Assembly: GCA_001730085.1 (NCBI GenBank)
Contig: MDLB01000090.1
Location: forward strand, 1-28,904
Length of the DNA: 28,904 nucleotides
DNA from: PVC group bacterium (ex Bugula neritina AB1)
GTDB lineage: Bacteria > GCA-001730085
Direction of reading: 5' to 3'
The notes beneath the pieces were generated by a model. That model saw nothing but the letters and a program-made list of their open reading frames with translations. It was not told the DNA's origin and searched no databases. The position numbers were made by a program, and so were the translations under genes. Below, piece after piece: positions 1 to 7,608 of this stretch (position 1 is its first letter; every line of letters begins with the position of its first letter).

Positions 1-159
1 AATGAATGGGACAATGGTTTTTCTGCCTCTTCGGAGGTTATACGAGCTATTAAAAAATATAATGAGGACTACCCTCACTCTGTAATATATTATTTTACTC
101 CTAATGCGTTCGATAATTTATGTAAACAAAAGGACCTTTATTCAAGAAGTTGTGCTTGA
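1..159 (+). CDS. IS3-family transposase OrfB, C-terminal fragment
   Basis: An open frame enters from the left edge and stops at TGA 157-159. The 52 visible residues contain AIKKYNEDYPHSVIYYFTPN, which fits the conserved C-terminal end of the IS3 OrfB integrase core (a YNxxxPHSxLGYxTPxEF-type block). The DDE residues would lie upstream and are not visible. The stop lies immediately inside the terminal inverted repeat, as expected for OrfB. It is partial because of the window edge, and whether the full gene is intact is unknown. Confidence 0.75.
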   Translation, partial: NEWDNGFSASSEVIRAIKKYNEDYPHSVIYYFTPNAFDNLCKQKDLYSRSCA

Positions 160-173
160 CTTAACGTATAGCA
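1..173 (+). mobile_element. Right end of an IS3-family insertion sequence (truncated by window edge)
   Basis: This stretch holds the last 52 codons of a transposase OrfB and then a terminal inverted repeat ending at 173. The outer 14 bases (160-173) are the exact reverse complement of 28333-28346. Reading inward, the match continues imperfectly, with one indel, to about 36 bases, a usual terminal repeat length for IS3-type elements. The last bases are CA, the usual IS3 tip. The rest of the element lies upstream of the window, so the outer target-site duplication cannot be checked. Confidence 0.8.
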
Positions 174-415
174 CTACATTACAATAAAAAATTCTTTTAA
201 ATTGTTTTATAAAAAAGTTGATAAGTTTTTTTGAAACTCATATTTTTAGACTTTTATTTAAGACATTTCATATGAATCTTGAATCAAGTTCCGGCAGCTT
301 ACTTTTATGGGCAAGAGGGAATAGATCGCATGCGGTTTTTTTTGAAAGAAAAAGTTTTAAAAAATACGAGGTTGACTTGTAAATGCTAACTTGATTAAGA
401 AAGGTTCTATATTAA

Positions 416-3400
416 ATGTTTTATACTCGTATTTTAACTGCTCTTATATTGTTCGTATCTTTTTTCGAAATAGGTAATGCTAAAAAATCAAATGATACTT
501 TAGCAACTTCATCTAATCTTTCTTTTCAAACTAAGCTAGACCCTGTAACTAATAAGCTAGACCCTGTAACTAATAAGCTAGACCCTGTAACTTTGGGCTA
601 TCTTAAGGATGTTGAAGTTGCATCGAAGGTATTTTTACAGACTTTAAGAGAGCAACATGACAAATATCCGAATTTTTCGTTATGTGGATCTAGCATGAGC
701 CCTTTCATCCCAGCTGTTTCCCAAGAAAAGTCAAGTTCTCAAAATGTTTCTTTTGATCCCGAAAGCGGTATTTACGTTACCGATAGCGTGGATAACCCCT
801 GTCTAGAACTCGCTGCTATAGTCAGTGTAAAAGAGAGTATAGTGAGTAGAGATATCATAGAACAAATCACACAAATCATACTTTTAAATCCTGGATGTAC
901 CGATGAATTTATTATGGAGGAAGCTAAAAAAAACGTCGGACTAGACTCTGATCTTATCAATCAATCAACGGTAAAAAAAATCAGAGAAAGTGTGAATGAA
1001 TATCTCACCTCTTTCGATAAAGAGTTTATAAATGATTTTTTAGAATTAAAATCAGGTATGGGTGATATTATAGATAAATTAATAGAAAATAGATTTTTAA
1101 ATTATATAAATTTAATTATAAGTGATTTTTTTATTGAAAAAATGAAAATTAATAGCTTAATAAATAAAAATAGTGAATTTATTGATGAAGGATTGATAAG
1201 TCAGATTGTAGGTATTTTGAAGGACTTTAATGAGGTAGATAAGGATCTAGATGATAAAAAAAGGGAAGAAATTATACAGAAAATTAGGCAAAATCTATCG
1301 ATAAAACCCAAGATTACTCGTAAAGATATCATAGATCAGATTTCTCAAAGCGTAGCCTCAAAATTTAAAATCGATAAAGAGGATATTATTACTCAAGTTA
1401 ATGAAAGTCTACGTCGAAATGTTGATTTTCACAATAAACTTATTTTTTCTGTCCATGATGAATCAAGCAGGTTGAAATCTCTTTCAAGTCCTGTGAGAGT
1501 TGTTAAATCTTCTCTGAGTGTTCACCATTTAGAAGGTAGTACTTGGTCGATTTCGTGTTTTATTTCTGTTCAGAAAGGCTTTTCAAAGAAAATTTTTTAC
1601 GATTTTAGTCAACTTACAAGGGATATGGATAAATTTACACATAAAAATCAGGAACTTAATAAAGCTCAAGATATATCGAGAACCCCCGTCAACGCCTCTT
1701 TAAAACCTAAGCAAGGTAGTGATGATGATGAGAAGATTGATAGTGAAGAAATAGATACAAAAGATATAGATTCAAAAGATATAGATTCTTTATTGGATGA
1801 TTCACATGATCCAAATACGTCAAATTATGTAGAAATGGAAGATCCTTTCGAAAAAGTTAAGATTTTTAAAAATTCTTTAGTAGAAAATTCTTTAATAGAA
1901 GCTTCTTTCGACAATTATCCTAGTTCATTTGAAGCACGATTTAAGGTGTATGCTAATCGTGATAATGATAAGTTGCTTGATATGTTAGAAACACTTAACA
2001 TGAAGGTAAAGATATTTTCCATTCATAAGCCTTCTGCTTTTCCTAGAGATAAGGATGTCCTTACTATTCAACTTAGCTTTATGAGTGAGAATCCTGTTTC
2101 GGATTCGGATAAAAATAGCTTTTCAGTTAAAGATACGAATCTTTTTGATTATATTCGATTTTTGTCAATTGGTAGACAGATCTCTGAGATTGGCTCAAGC
2201 TTAAAAGGTAATTCAAAAATGAGTGAGAATCCTGTTTCGGATTCGGATGAAAATAGCTTTTCACTTAAAAATCTGAATCTTTTTAATTATATTCGACGCA
2301 CTGAGACTCTCTCAAGGTTAAAAGGTAGTTCAAAACCACAGGTTGATATATTAAAACCACAGGTTGATATATTAAAACCACAGGTTGCTTTAAATGGTAT
2401 AAATGGAAGAATAGGAGTCGTATTTTTTCGTAAAGCCTTTAAAGAGTCTCTACAAGAAAAGGGTTCTTCTTTAGACATAGTTGCTTTAACTCATGCTAAG
2501 ATAGAAAGCTCTCAAGAATTTGGATCATTTTTTTCTAAAATTATAACAGATCCTGTTCATGGCCTTGTTGATGAGTCTTTATGCGGAGAAGTTATAGCGT
2601 GTGAAAAACCTGTAGACATAGAATCAAGTAGATATAGTAAAAAAGACTTGATAGAGAAATTTGGCTTGTCTTTTGAACAGCAAGAATATCCACATCTTTT
2701 TATTATAAAAAGTCCCAATGGTAAAGAAATTCCTGTTTATATTCTTGTTAATAAAGATTTTACAGAGTTTAAGGTTTATAAAAAATCTTATATGAATGTT
2801 CAATTAAAAAAGGGAAGTTATTATAAATGCTTTATGCAAACACAAATTTGCGAAAGAAAAGATGACCCTGCTGATATACAATGGCCTTCTGGTATAAAAA
2901 ATTTAACAGTCGTAGAGACTACAGGAAAATTTTGTAGCAAGAAGCAAGCGATGAGGCACTTTGGAGATGGATCTGACTCTAATGTTTGGGCTGTCGTGCT
3001 AAGTGCTCCTGGCAAAGGAGATGGTTGGGAAACAATAACACATGTTAATGGTGTTAATCCTAAAGCTATTTTTAATGCCCTCACACAAGAAAATGAAAAA
3101 CTTCTTCTTTCTGCAGCGTCATGCACAACGAATGCAGCAGCTCCAATTCTTGAGGTTTTATCCAAAAAGGGACCTGTTAGAGGAGTTGGATCAACATACC
3201 ATACTAAAACGAATAGCCAGAAGACTGTGAACGCGCAGTCTGTAATATCTACAACATCGGGCGCCCAAAAAGCTCTGGCTAAGGTTCTTGATCCAGAAAA
3301 GGTTACTATTGATGTGAAAGCGATGAGATTTTCTATGGTTAAAGCATCCCTTCTTAATATTAGGGCTATTTTTTCTGGAGAGATTACCTCTGTTGATATC

Positions 3401-3775
3401 GTGAAAGCTTTTAGAGAAGAAGCTCAAGATCAATTTAAAGATCTTATTATTATAGATTCTAGTGATCAACCGACGACAGATAGCGTTTCTAACAAAGGTG
3501 CCGTTGTTCTTTATGAAAAAAGCGTTAAGGTTATAGGTGTCTATGAAGACCCTATTACTGGAGAAAAGAAGACCGTTTTACAAATCCTTTGCGGTTATGG
3601 CAATGAGGATCAGTATGTTAATCAACTGTCAGAGGCTGTTATAAAACTATTTTCAACTAATCGTGATAGACAACAGGTAGCTAATGAGCTAGCATATGTA
3701 GCTGATGGCCTTGACAAAAACCCACCCTCTTCTCAACTAAAAGATAAATTCGGCCAAATTAAAACCTCTTCTTGA
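416..3775 (+). CDS. Exported repeat protein with C-terminal GAPDH-like domain
   Basis: The 1119-residue product starts with a signal peptide (residues ~1-22, hydrophobic core, cleavage probably after GNA). Three 7-residue KLDPVTN repeats follow, then a long charged, mostly helical region with no family I recognise, an acidic DIDSKD stretch near 440-455, a 46/37-residue duplicated unit, and three KPQVDIL repeats. From about 657 to 1079 it matches glyceraldehyde-3-phosphate dehydrogenase. The signs are a Rossmann start ALNGINGRIG, TDPVHGLV, VVETTGKF, LSAPGKGDG, the active-site block AASCTTNAAAP with Cys903, STYHTKTNSQ with His929 (spacing 26, canonical 27), TTSGAQKALAKVL, AMRF, and a terminal YGNEDQY. 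Oddities are an extra residue in the nucleotide loop, an insertion of ~90 residues before VVETTG, and loss of ~16 residues in the S-loop. A weak AAAGG ribosome site lies 11 bases before the ATG. Ordinary GAPDH is ~335 residues and cytosolic. Enzyme activity is uncertain, but homology is clear. Confidence 0.85.
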   Translation: MFYTRILTALILFVSFFEIGNAKKSNDTLATSSNLSFQTKLDPVTNKLDPVTNKLDPVTLGYLKDVEVASKVFLQTLREQHDKYPNFSLCGSSMSPFIPAVSQEKSSSQNVSFDPESGIYVTDSVDNPCLELAAIVSVKESIVSRDIIEQITQIILLNPGCTDEFIMEEAKKNVGLDSDLINQSTVKKIRESVNEYLTSFDKEFINDFLELKSGMGDIIDKLIENRFLNYINLIISDFFIEKMKINSLINKNSEFIDEGLISQIVGILKDFNEVDKDLDDKKREEIIQKIRQNLSIKPKITRKDIIDQISQSVASKFKIDKEDIITQVNESLRRNVDFHNKLIFSVHDESSRLKSLSSPVRVVKSSLSVHHLEGSTWSISCFISVQKGFSKKIFYDFSQLTRDMDKFTHKNQELNKAQDISRTPVNASLKPKQGSDDDEKIDSEEIDTKDIDSKDIDSLLDDSHDPNTSNYVEMEDPFEKVKIFKNSLVENSLIEASFDNYPSSFEARFKVYANRDNDKLLDMLETLNMKVKIFSIHKPSAFPRDKDVLTIQLSFMSENPVSDSDKNSFSVKDTNLFDYIRFLSIGRQISEIGSSLKGNSKMSENPVSDSDENSFSLKNLNLFNYIRRTETLSRLKGSSKPQVDILKPQVDILKPQVALNGINGRIGVVFFRKAFKESLQEKGSSLDIVALTHAKIESSQEFGSFFSKIITDPVHGLVDESLCGEVIACEKPVDIESSRYSKKDLIEKFGLSFEQQEYPHLFIIKSPNGKEIPVYILVNKDFTEFKVYKKSYMNVQLKKGSYYKCFMQTQICERKDDPADIQWPSGIKNLTVVETTGKFCSKKQAMRHFGDGSDSNVWAVVLSAPGKGDGWETITHVNGVNPKAIFNALTQENEKLLLSAASCTTNAAAPILEVLSKKGPVRGVGSTYHTKTNSQKTVNAQSVISTTSGAQKALAKVLDPEKVTIDVKAMRFSMVKASLLNIRAIFSGEITSVDIVKAFREEAQDQFKDLIIIDSSDQPTTDSVSNKGAVVLYEKSVKVIGVYEDPITGEKKTVLQILCGYGNEDQYVNQLSEAVIKLFSTNRDRQQVANELAYVADGLDKNPPSSQLKDKFGQIKTSS
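533..592 (+). repeat. 21-bp minisatellite, ~3 copies, coding for KLDPVTN
   Basis: Three nearly perfect tandem copies of a 21-base unit start at 533, 554 and 575; the last is truncated to 18 bases. The unit is a multiple of three and encodes KLDPVTN just after the signal peptide of the GAPDH-fusion protein. Copy-number change by slippage would keep the frame. Confidence 0.9.
2081..2296 (+). repeat. Diverged in-frame tandem duplication, 138-bp period
   Basis: A 78-base segment at 2081-2158 recurs at 2219-2296 with a few substitutions. Both copies encode MSENPVSDSD followed by an NSFS..NLF.YIR-type stretch. The similarity continues into a SLKGNSK / RLKGSSK end, so the unit is about 46 residues in the first copy and 37 in the second. 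It lies directly before the third repeat array and the GAPDH domain. Confidence 0.85.
2332..2388 (+). repeat. 21-bp minisatellite, ~3 copies, coding for KPQVDIL
   Basis: Tandem 21-base units start at 2332, 2353 and 2374 (the last partial). They encode KPQVDIL, KPQVDIL, KPQV and run directly into the GAPDH Rossmann start ALNGINGRIG. The array therefore forms the hinge between the N-terminal region and the GAPDH domain. The frame is preserved. Confidence 0.9.
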
Positions 3776-3878
3776 TGCTAAGATGCCTTAGGGAGTCAAT
3801 TGGTTTAAAGTAATGAACTATTGCCCTGTTAATATATAGAGATTTTTATATTAGCCACGAAAAAACTTAGAAGTTATT

Positions 3879-3920
3879 GCGAAATACCTCATATATTTTT
3901 TGAGGTATTTCGCATTTTTT
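3879..3920 (+). terminator. Rho-independent terminator after the GAPDH-fusion gene
   Basis: A perfect 13-bp stem (3879-3891 with 3901-3913) with a 9-base loop is followed by a T-rich run starting at 3914. It lies ~100 bases after the stop codon of the plus-strand gene. The converging minus-strand gene ends at 4022, so the hairpin may act on both transcripts, although the T-run is only on the plus side. Confidence 0.85.
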
Positions 3921-3936
3921 TATGCTCTACTTTTAG

Positions 3937-3971
3937 AAAATTTGTAAAATAAAAATTATTTTACAAATTTT
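3937..3971. repeat. AT-only inverted repeat between converging genes
   Basis: Arms of 14 bases (3937-3950 and 3958-3971) pair perfectly across a 7-base loop. No T-run follows in the minus direction. It may be an AT-rich terminator-like hairpin for the minus-strand gene ending at 4022, or a chance structure in AT-rich DNA. Confidence 0.4.
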
Positions 3972-4021
3972 AATTAAAAAATATTGATTATAATAAATAT
4001 TTTTAATTTAGTAATATACGT

Positions 4022-4546
4022 TTATGTGGATCTATAACTTTTTTCTTCTTTAACTGGGATAAGGTTTAAATTTTTTTGTGAAGGGTCATATTTTACAAGA
4101 AGTTTTTTTTCTGGAGAGTAAAAGTAAACGAATTTTGTATCAACTCTAAACAGGCGACTCCCTTCTAGTAAGTTTGTCGTTTCTTTTTCATCTTCGAGGC
4201 TTATTGGTGAGGATTCCTTTTTTTGACATGTTTTACATGGATTATATCTGAGTGCATGATTAAAGGAAATGACAGTTTTAAACTTAAGAGAACGGTGCCC
4301 TGCTTCATCTAGAGATCTTGAATCTATTTTTTCTTCACAGCAGGTACAAATTTTATCCGGAAGATCTTCGATAGTTGCTTGATCTAGAAGAGCTAATATA
4401 GATTTTTGAGTTGAACCGCATAGGATACACATTTTATGTATATGTTCTTCATGTTCTTTAACTTTTAATAGACTCAATGCTTTTTCGATAAAAGGGTATT
4501 GTGTATTGGGATCATAATTGATCCTAAAGTCACAAAGATAACACAC
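4022..4546 (-). pseudogene. Cys/His-rich protein, probably frameshifted 3' part of the upstream gene
   Basis: This 174-residue frame has paired cysteines and histidines: CYLC at the start, H32-x4-H37-x2-C40-x2-C43, CTCC near 67-70 and CKTC near 104. Its only in-frame start is a GTG inside the end of the upstream gene (17-base overlap), with no Shine-Dalgarno sequence. The pattern CxxC..LLKxKxHxxxxHxxCIxCG repeats the arrangement at the N-terminus of the upstream protein (C61, C64, H104, H109, C112, C115). A one-base change in the A6 run near 4566 would join the two into one protein of ~590 residues. I infer a frameshifted or phase-variable single gene. An independent small zinc-binding protein is the alternative. 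No known family recognised. Confidence 0.55.
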
Positions 4547-5783
4547 ATAGTTTTGATTTAGGATTTTTTGATAGTCTGACTTGGGAAGCTATAGCAAGAG
4601 CTTCTTTGTTCAAAGATTTAATGAGTTTTTGAGTGATAGGAGCTGTGCATTTTAGACAGTTTAACACTTTGGGATCGTTTGTGGCCGTTCTAAAAAAAGG
4701 TAGCTTGTATATTTCTAAAAGATGTTCGCTTAATCTGGAAGGAGATGAGGTTTTTTCTTTAATACTACTGATTTTTCTAAAAAAATCTTTAACTTGATCT
4801 TCAGATTCCTTATTTTTAATACAGGAGTATAGATGTTTATTTGATAATTTACTGTAATCAATAGAAGAAAAGATTTTCTTTAGGGAATGTTGTGGAAGAG
4901 ATTGCGGAGATATAGCAGATTTTTCAAAAAAACCTATCATGGGGTCATTATTAATATTAAAAAGCAAGTTTTCAAAATCAAGTTTTGTTGGATAAAGACC
5001 TTTTTGAGTCAAGAATTGATAGGTTAGAAGTATTTTTAGAAAGAGACTTGCTAGCTTTTCTATTGAGTCGACTTCCGGCATTATATCTTTAAATCTAAAG
5101 GGATAGTGAGGCTTTTCTTGTAACAAGAATTTTTCACCATTTAGTTCATAAATCTCTTGTCTTAAAATTTGATGTAGGCAAGGGTGATATTGAGATAATT
5201 CTATTAGGTTTTCTCCAAAATTTTGAGGAATATACTTGTTGAGCTTAATCACTTCTATCAAAGTATTTTTTGTAAAACAATAAAAAGTACGTGAGTTAAG
5301 GGTAAGATCTATAAGGTTAGATTCATGTTTTAAAAGGTAAGGTAAAGAAGCCTTATCTTTTTCAAACCAGTCAGGGTTTTCATGTGAAGAGCTTTTTTTG
5401 TGCAACGCTAAACTTCCTGAGTTTTGGAACCTTTCCCCACAAAAGATACATACAAAGTGTCTCTGTTCTTTGTGCTGTTTCATTTTGAGAAGAGCGTTTT
5501 CGCGTGAAAAATTTTCAAGTATGTTGCTTTCTATATTTGGCAAGTCACGCTTTTCTTGGAGAAGTATCTCTGAGGACTTAAATGCAAGAAAGCAGATATC
5601 GCATTGATGGGTTTCTTTGGATAAGCTCAAGTAGTCTGAATCATTCACTTTAGCTTGCTCAGAAAGATGTTCTTTGTCTAAAAGTGAGATTGAACTTTTA
5701 ATAGATAAGGCCCAGGTATCTATAGGGCTAAAGATTTTCAAAAATATCAAAAATACTTTTAATATAACGAAAAGGTTTTTCAT
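4530..5783 (-). CDS. Exported C2H2-type zinc-finger protein with pseudokinase-like middle
   Basis: The 417-residue protein has a signal peptide (residues 1-25, ending near TWA). Two C2H2-like fingers follow. The first is C61-x2-C64-x39-H104-x4-H109, with a long insertion. The second has canonical spacing, C112-x2-C115-x12-H128-x5-H134. The region from ~165 to 365 loosely follows the order of protein-kinase landmarks: EVIK180, YHP201, FLLQEK, then GLYPTKLDFENLLF at the catalytic-loop position and GFF at the DFG position, ending LPFF. The HRD and DFG aspartates are missing, so any kinase fold would be inactive. A last CLKC pair lies at 376-379. It sits 33 bases after the DUF1015 gene with no clear ribosome site. 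The zinc fingers are visible in the sequence. The kinase likeness is a by-eye inference, and an effector role is a guess. Confidence 0.6.
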   Translation of the reverse strand: MKNLFVILKVFLIFLKIFSPIDTWALSIKSSISLLDKEHLSEQAKVNDSDYLSLSKETHQCDICFLAFKSSEILLQEKRDLPNIESNILENFSRENALLKMKQHKEQRHFVCIFCGERFQNSGSLALHKKSSSHENPDWFEKDKASLPYLLKHESNLIDLTLNSRTFYCFTKNTLIEVIKLNKYIPQNFGENLIELSQYHPCLHQILRQEIYELNGEKFLLQEKPHYPFRFKDIMPEVDSIEKLASLFLKILLTYQFLTQKGLYPTKLDFENLLFNINNDPMIGFFEKSAISPQSLPQHSLKKIFSSIDYSKLSNKHLYSCIKNKESEDQVKDFFRKISSIKEKTSSPSRLSEHLLEIYKLPFFRTATNDPKVLNCLKCTAPITQKLIKSLNKEALAIASQVRLSKNPKSKLCVLSL

Positions 5784-5831
5784 GATTAATTGTTAAATAC
5801 ATAAAATTTTTCATGATTAATTATTAACTAC
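5776..5831 (-). repeat. 31-bp-period imperfect tandem duplication over a start codon
   Basis: The 25 bases at 5776-5800 recur at 5807-5831 with 23 of 25 identical. One copy carries the ATG of the zinc-finger gene (5781-5783). The other covers the stop of the DUF1015 gene and holds a second ATG (5812-5814), which is out of frame with the real start because the period is 31. Confidence 0.85.
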
Positions 5832-7139
5832 AGAAACTTTTGACATGATTATCCCTGTGTAAAGTTTTGGGAAAAAGTCTGTCGATTTTTGAGGCATATA
5901 CTCCCCTTTGTCAGCAACATCCATGACTTGTTTAACGGTTGTTGGGCGCAAAAAGAAAGCGACTTGAAAGGTATCTTCTTGCGATAAAGCTAAAGCTTCT
6001 TCGAAAGAACGTTTGTACTTTATGCAAGCTTGTTCTTCTATATCTTTTAATGATATATCCATGATTTTAGCGAGGATCAAATCATGTAAAACAACAACAT
6101 CCAAAGAAGATAGGCACGTATCTAGGTCATTTAGGACGTCTTTTACGGCATCGTTGTCTTTTAGTTGAAGCAGGTGATAATTTTCATTCTTATGCAAAGA
6201 GAATCCTATCCGATGAGAAGAAACCTCTTCGTAAAGCTTTTTAAGAAAAGTATCTTTTTGATTATTTTCAAATATTTCTATATCGAAGTATGTTTCTAGT
6301 TTTTTCAAAAAAACACTTGGGTCAAAATTCTTTAGACTATGGATCAACCGATGTGTGGGTAAAACAATCATCCCTTCATCTTCAGCAGCAACTAAAGACA
6401 TCAATCGATAACGACTCATAGGGTTTGGAGTAGATGAAGATTCAGCGAGTTCATCTCTATAATTGATAGCTGTTGTATAGCGATGATGACCGTCTGCGAT
6501 ATAAATCTGTTTATCTTCAAAAAAATCTTGTATAAGAGCGACGTCTTTCTCATTGTCGATGTGCCATAGAGAGTGACGAACACCCTCTTCAGAGGTTTTG
6601 ATAGAAAAATAAGGTTTAGAGGTTTTGTATGAATCAAGAATATTTAAAACATGTTTTTTTGAATCTTTGAAAAGTCCGAAAATCTGACCAAAGTTCATTC
6701 CTGTTTTTCGCATTAACTCTAATCGATCCTTCTTTGGACCAGAAAGTGTTTTTTCGTGAGGGAGGATGATTTTTTTTGAAAATTCTTCCAACTCAACCAT
6801 AGCCATTAGAGCAGTTCTTTTTAATGTTTTGTCTGTCTCTGGAACACAGTATTCTTGTTCGTAGATATAAAACTTAAAGGCATCATCTTCTTTAATAATA
6901 TTTTCTTTTATCCAGTGATCAAAAGTTTTCTGAGCACGTGTGTAACGGTTATCATCTTCTGTATCTAGTGAAGATTTTTTGCCTAGGATAACTTGGGCTA
7001 TGTTAAATTCAGACCCGTCGACATATTTTTGCCACTGCTCGGGAGATATTTTGTCGTAAGGTAAGGAAATGACTTTGGAAGCGTCTTCAATCTTATCAAC
7101 ATTATACATAAGGCCTTTGAAAGGTTTTAGTTTAGCCAC
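5817..7139 (-). CDS. DUF1015 family protein
   Basis: This is a 440-residue match to the DUF1015 (COG4198) family, whose biochemical role is not established. Family signatures are the N-terminal AKLKPFKGLMYN, ISLPYDKISP, ILPHEKTLSGPKKDR and IADGHHRYTTAINYRDE. I chose the GTG at 7137-7139 over the GTG nine bases upstream. It gives the usual family start (M-A-x-[IL]-x-P-F) and has a GGAG site 8 bases before it, whereas that GGAG overlaps the upstream GTG. The length is normal for the family. The gene lies 41 bases downstream of tRNA-Leu on the same strand and may be read with the tRNAs. Confidence 0.85.
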   Translation of the reverse strand: MAKLKPFKGLMYNVDKIEDASKVISLPYDKISPEQWQKYVDGSEFNIAQVILGKKSSLDTEDDNRYTRAQKTFDHWIKENIIKEDDAFKFYIYEQEYCVPETDKTLKRTALMAMVELEEFSKKIILPHEKTLSGPKKDRLELMRKTGMNFGQIFGLFKDSKKHVLNILDSYKTSKPYFSIKTSEEGVRHSLWHIDNEKDVALIQDFFEDKQIYIADGHHRYTTAINYRDELAESSSTPNPMSRYRLMSLVAAEDEGMIVLPTHRLIHSLKNFDPSVFLKKLETYFDIEIFENNQKDTFLKKLYEEVSSHRIGFSLHKNENYHLLQLKDNDAVKDVLNDLDTCLSSLDVVVLHDLILAKIMDISLKDIEEQACIKYKRSFEEALALSQEDTFQVAFFLRPTTVKQVMDVADKGEYMPQKSTDFFPKLYTGIIMSKVSVVNN

Positions 7140-7180
7140 AAGAGTCACTCCATATATGAAAATTTAAAAAGTCTAATATT

Positions 7181-7266
7181 TGGGCGAGGCGGGACTTGAA
7201 CCCGCACGGCTACTATGAGCCAAGGGATTTTAAGTCCCTCGTGTCTACCAGTTCCACCACTCACCC
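7181..7266 (-). tRNA. tRNA-Leu (UAA anticodon)
   Basis: The 86-base minus-strand sequence folds as a class II tRNA. Acceptor arms GGGTGAG and CTCGCCC pair with one G-U. The anticodon stem-loop is AGGGACTTAAAATCCCT with TAA, a long variable arm is present, and the T-arm is GCGGGTTCAAGTCCCGC. The discriminator is A and the CCA end is not encoded. TAA reads UUA codons, which are frequent in DNA this AT-rich. Confidence 0.95.
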
Positions 7267-7390
7267 AAATATAAAGAAATTAAGTGTATTTTGAAACCTC
7301 TACAAAATACCTGAACCTTATTCTGAAGAAGGTTGGTATGAGATACTTTGTAACGATTTTTTTAAAAAAATTATAACCAAGTAAAATTTT

Positions 7391-7462
7391 AGGCGGCACC
7401 CAGATTCGAACTGGGGAATAAGAGCTTTGCAGGCTCCTGCCTTACCACTTGGCCATGCCGCC
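7391..7462 (-). tRNA. tRNA-Cys (GCA anticodon)
   Basis: The 72-base sequence has acceptor arms GGCGGCA and TGCCGCC, an anticodon stem-loop GAGCCTGCAAAGCTC with GCA, and a T-arm CCCAGTTCGAATCTGGG. The discriminator is U (T in the DNA), as expected for cysteine tRNA, and CCA is not encoded. It lies 124 bases upstream of tRNA-Leu in the same orientation. Confidence 0.95.
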
Positions 7463-7608
7463 ATAATAACCGACAAAACAACAAAGACCTATTCTCTCAC
7501 TTTTTTTTTTTCAAATCAAGAGATAACCTTGTGATTTTTTTTAAAAGCAATTTCAGATTGTTACAAAAAAATGCAGAAGCTTTTTTGTAGGCCTTGAAAA
7601 TAAAATAT

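Noticed and set aside
372-400. Promoter for the GAPDH fusion built on TTGACT at 372-377
   Set aside because: No acceptable -10 box lies 16-18 bases downstream, so I could not support a promoter call.
533-592. Possible CRISPR-like array
   Set aside because: Units are directly adjacent with no spacers, are not palindromic and are coding; this is a minisatellite.
2821-3469. Overlapping frames of 62-114 codons on both strands inside the GAPDH-coding part
   Set aside because: They are shadows of a frame with clear protein homology, and none has a ribosome site or recognisable product.
7140-7148. Upstream GTG as start of the DUF1015 gene
   Set aside because: The GGAG ribosome site overlaps it, whereas the GTG at 7139 has normal spacing and gives the usual family N-terminus.
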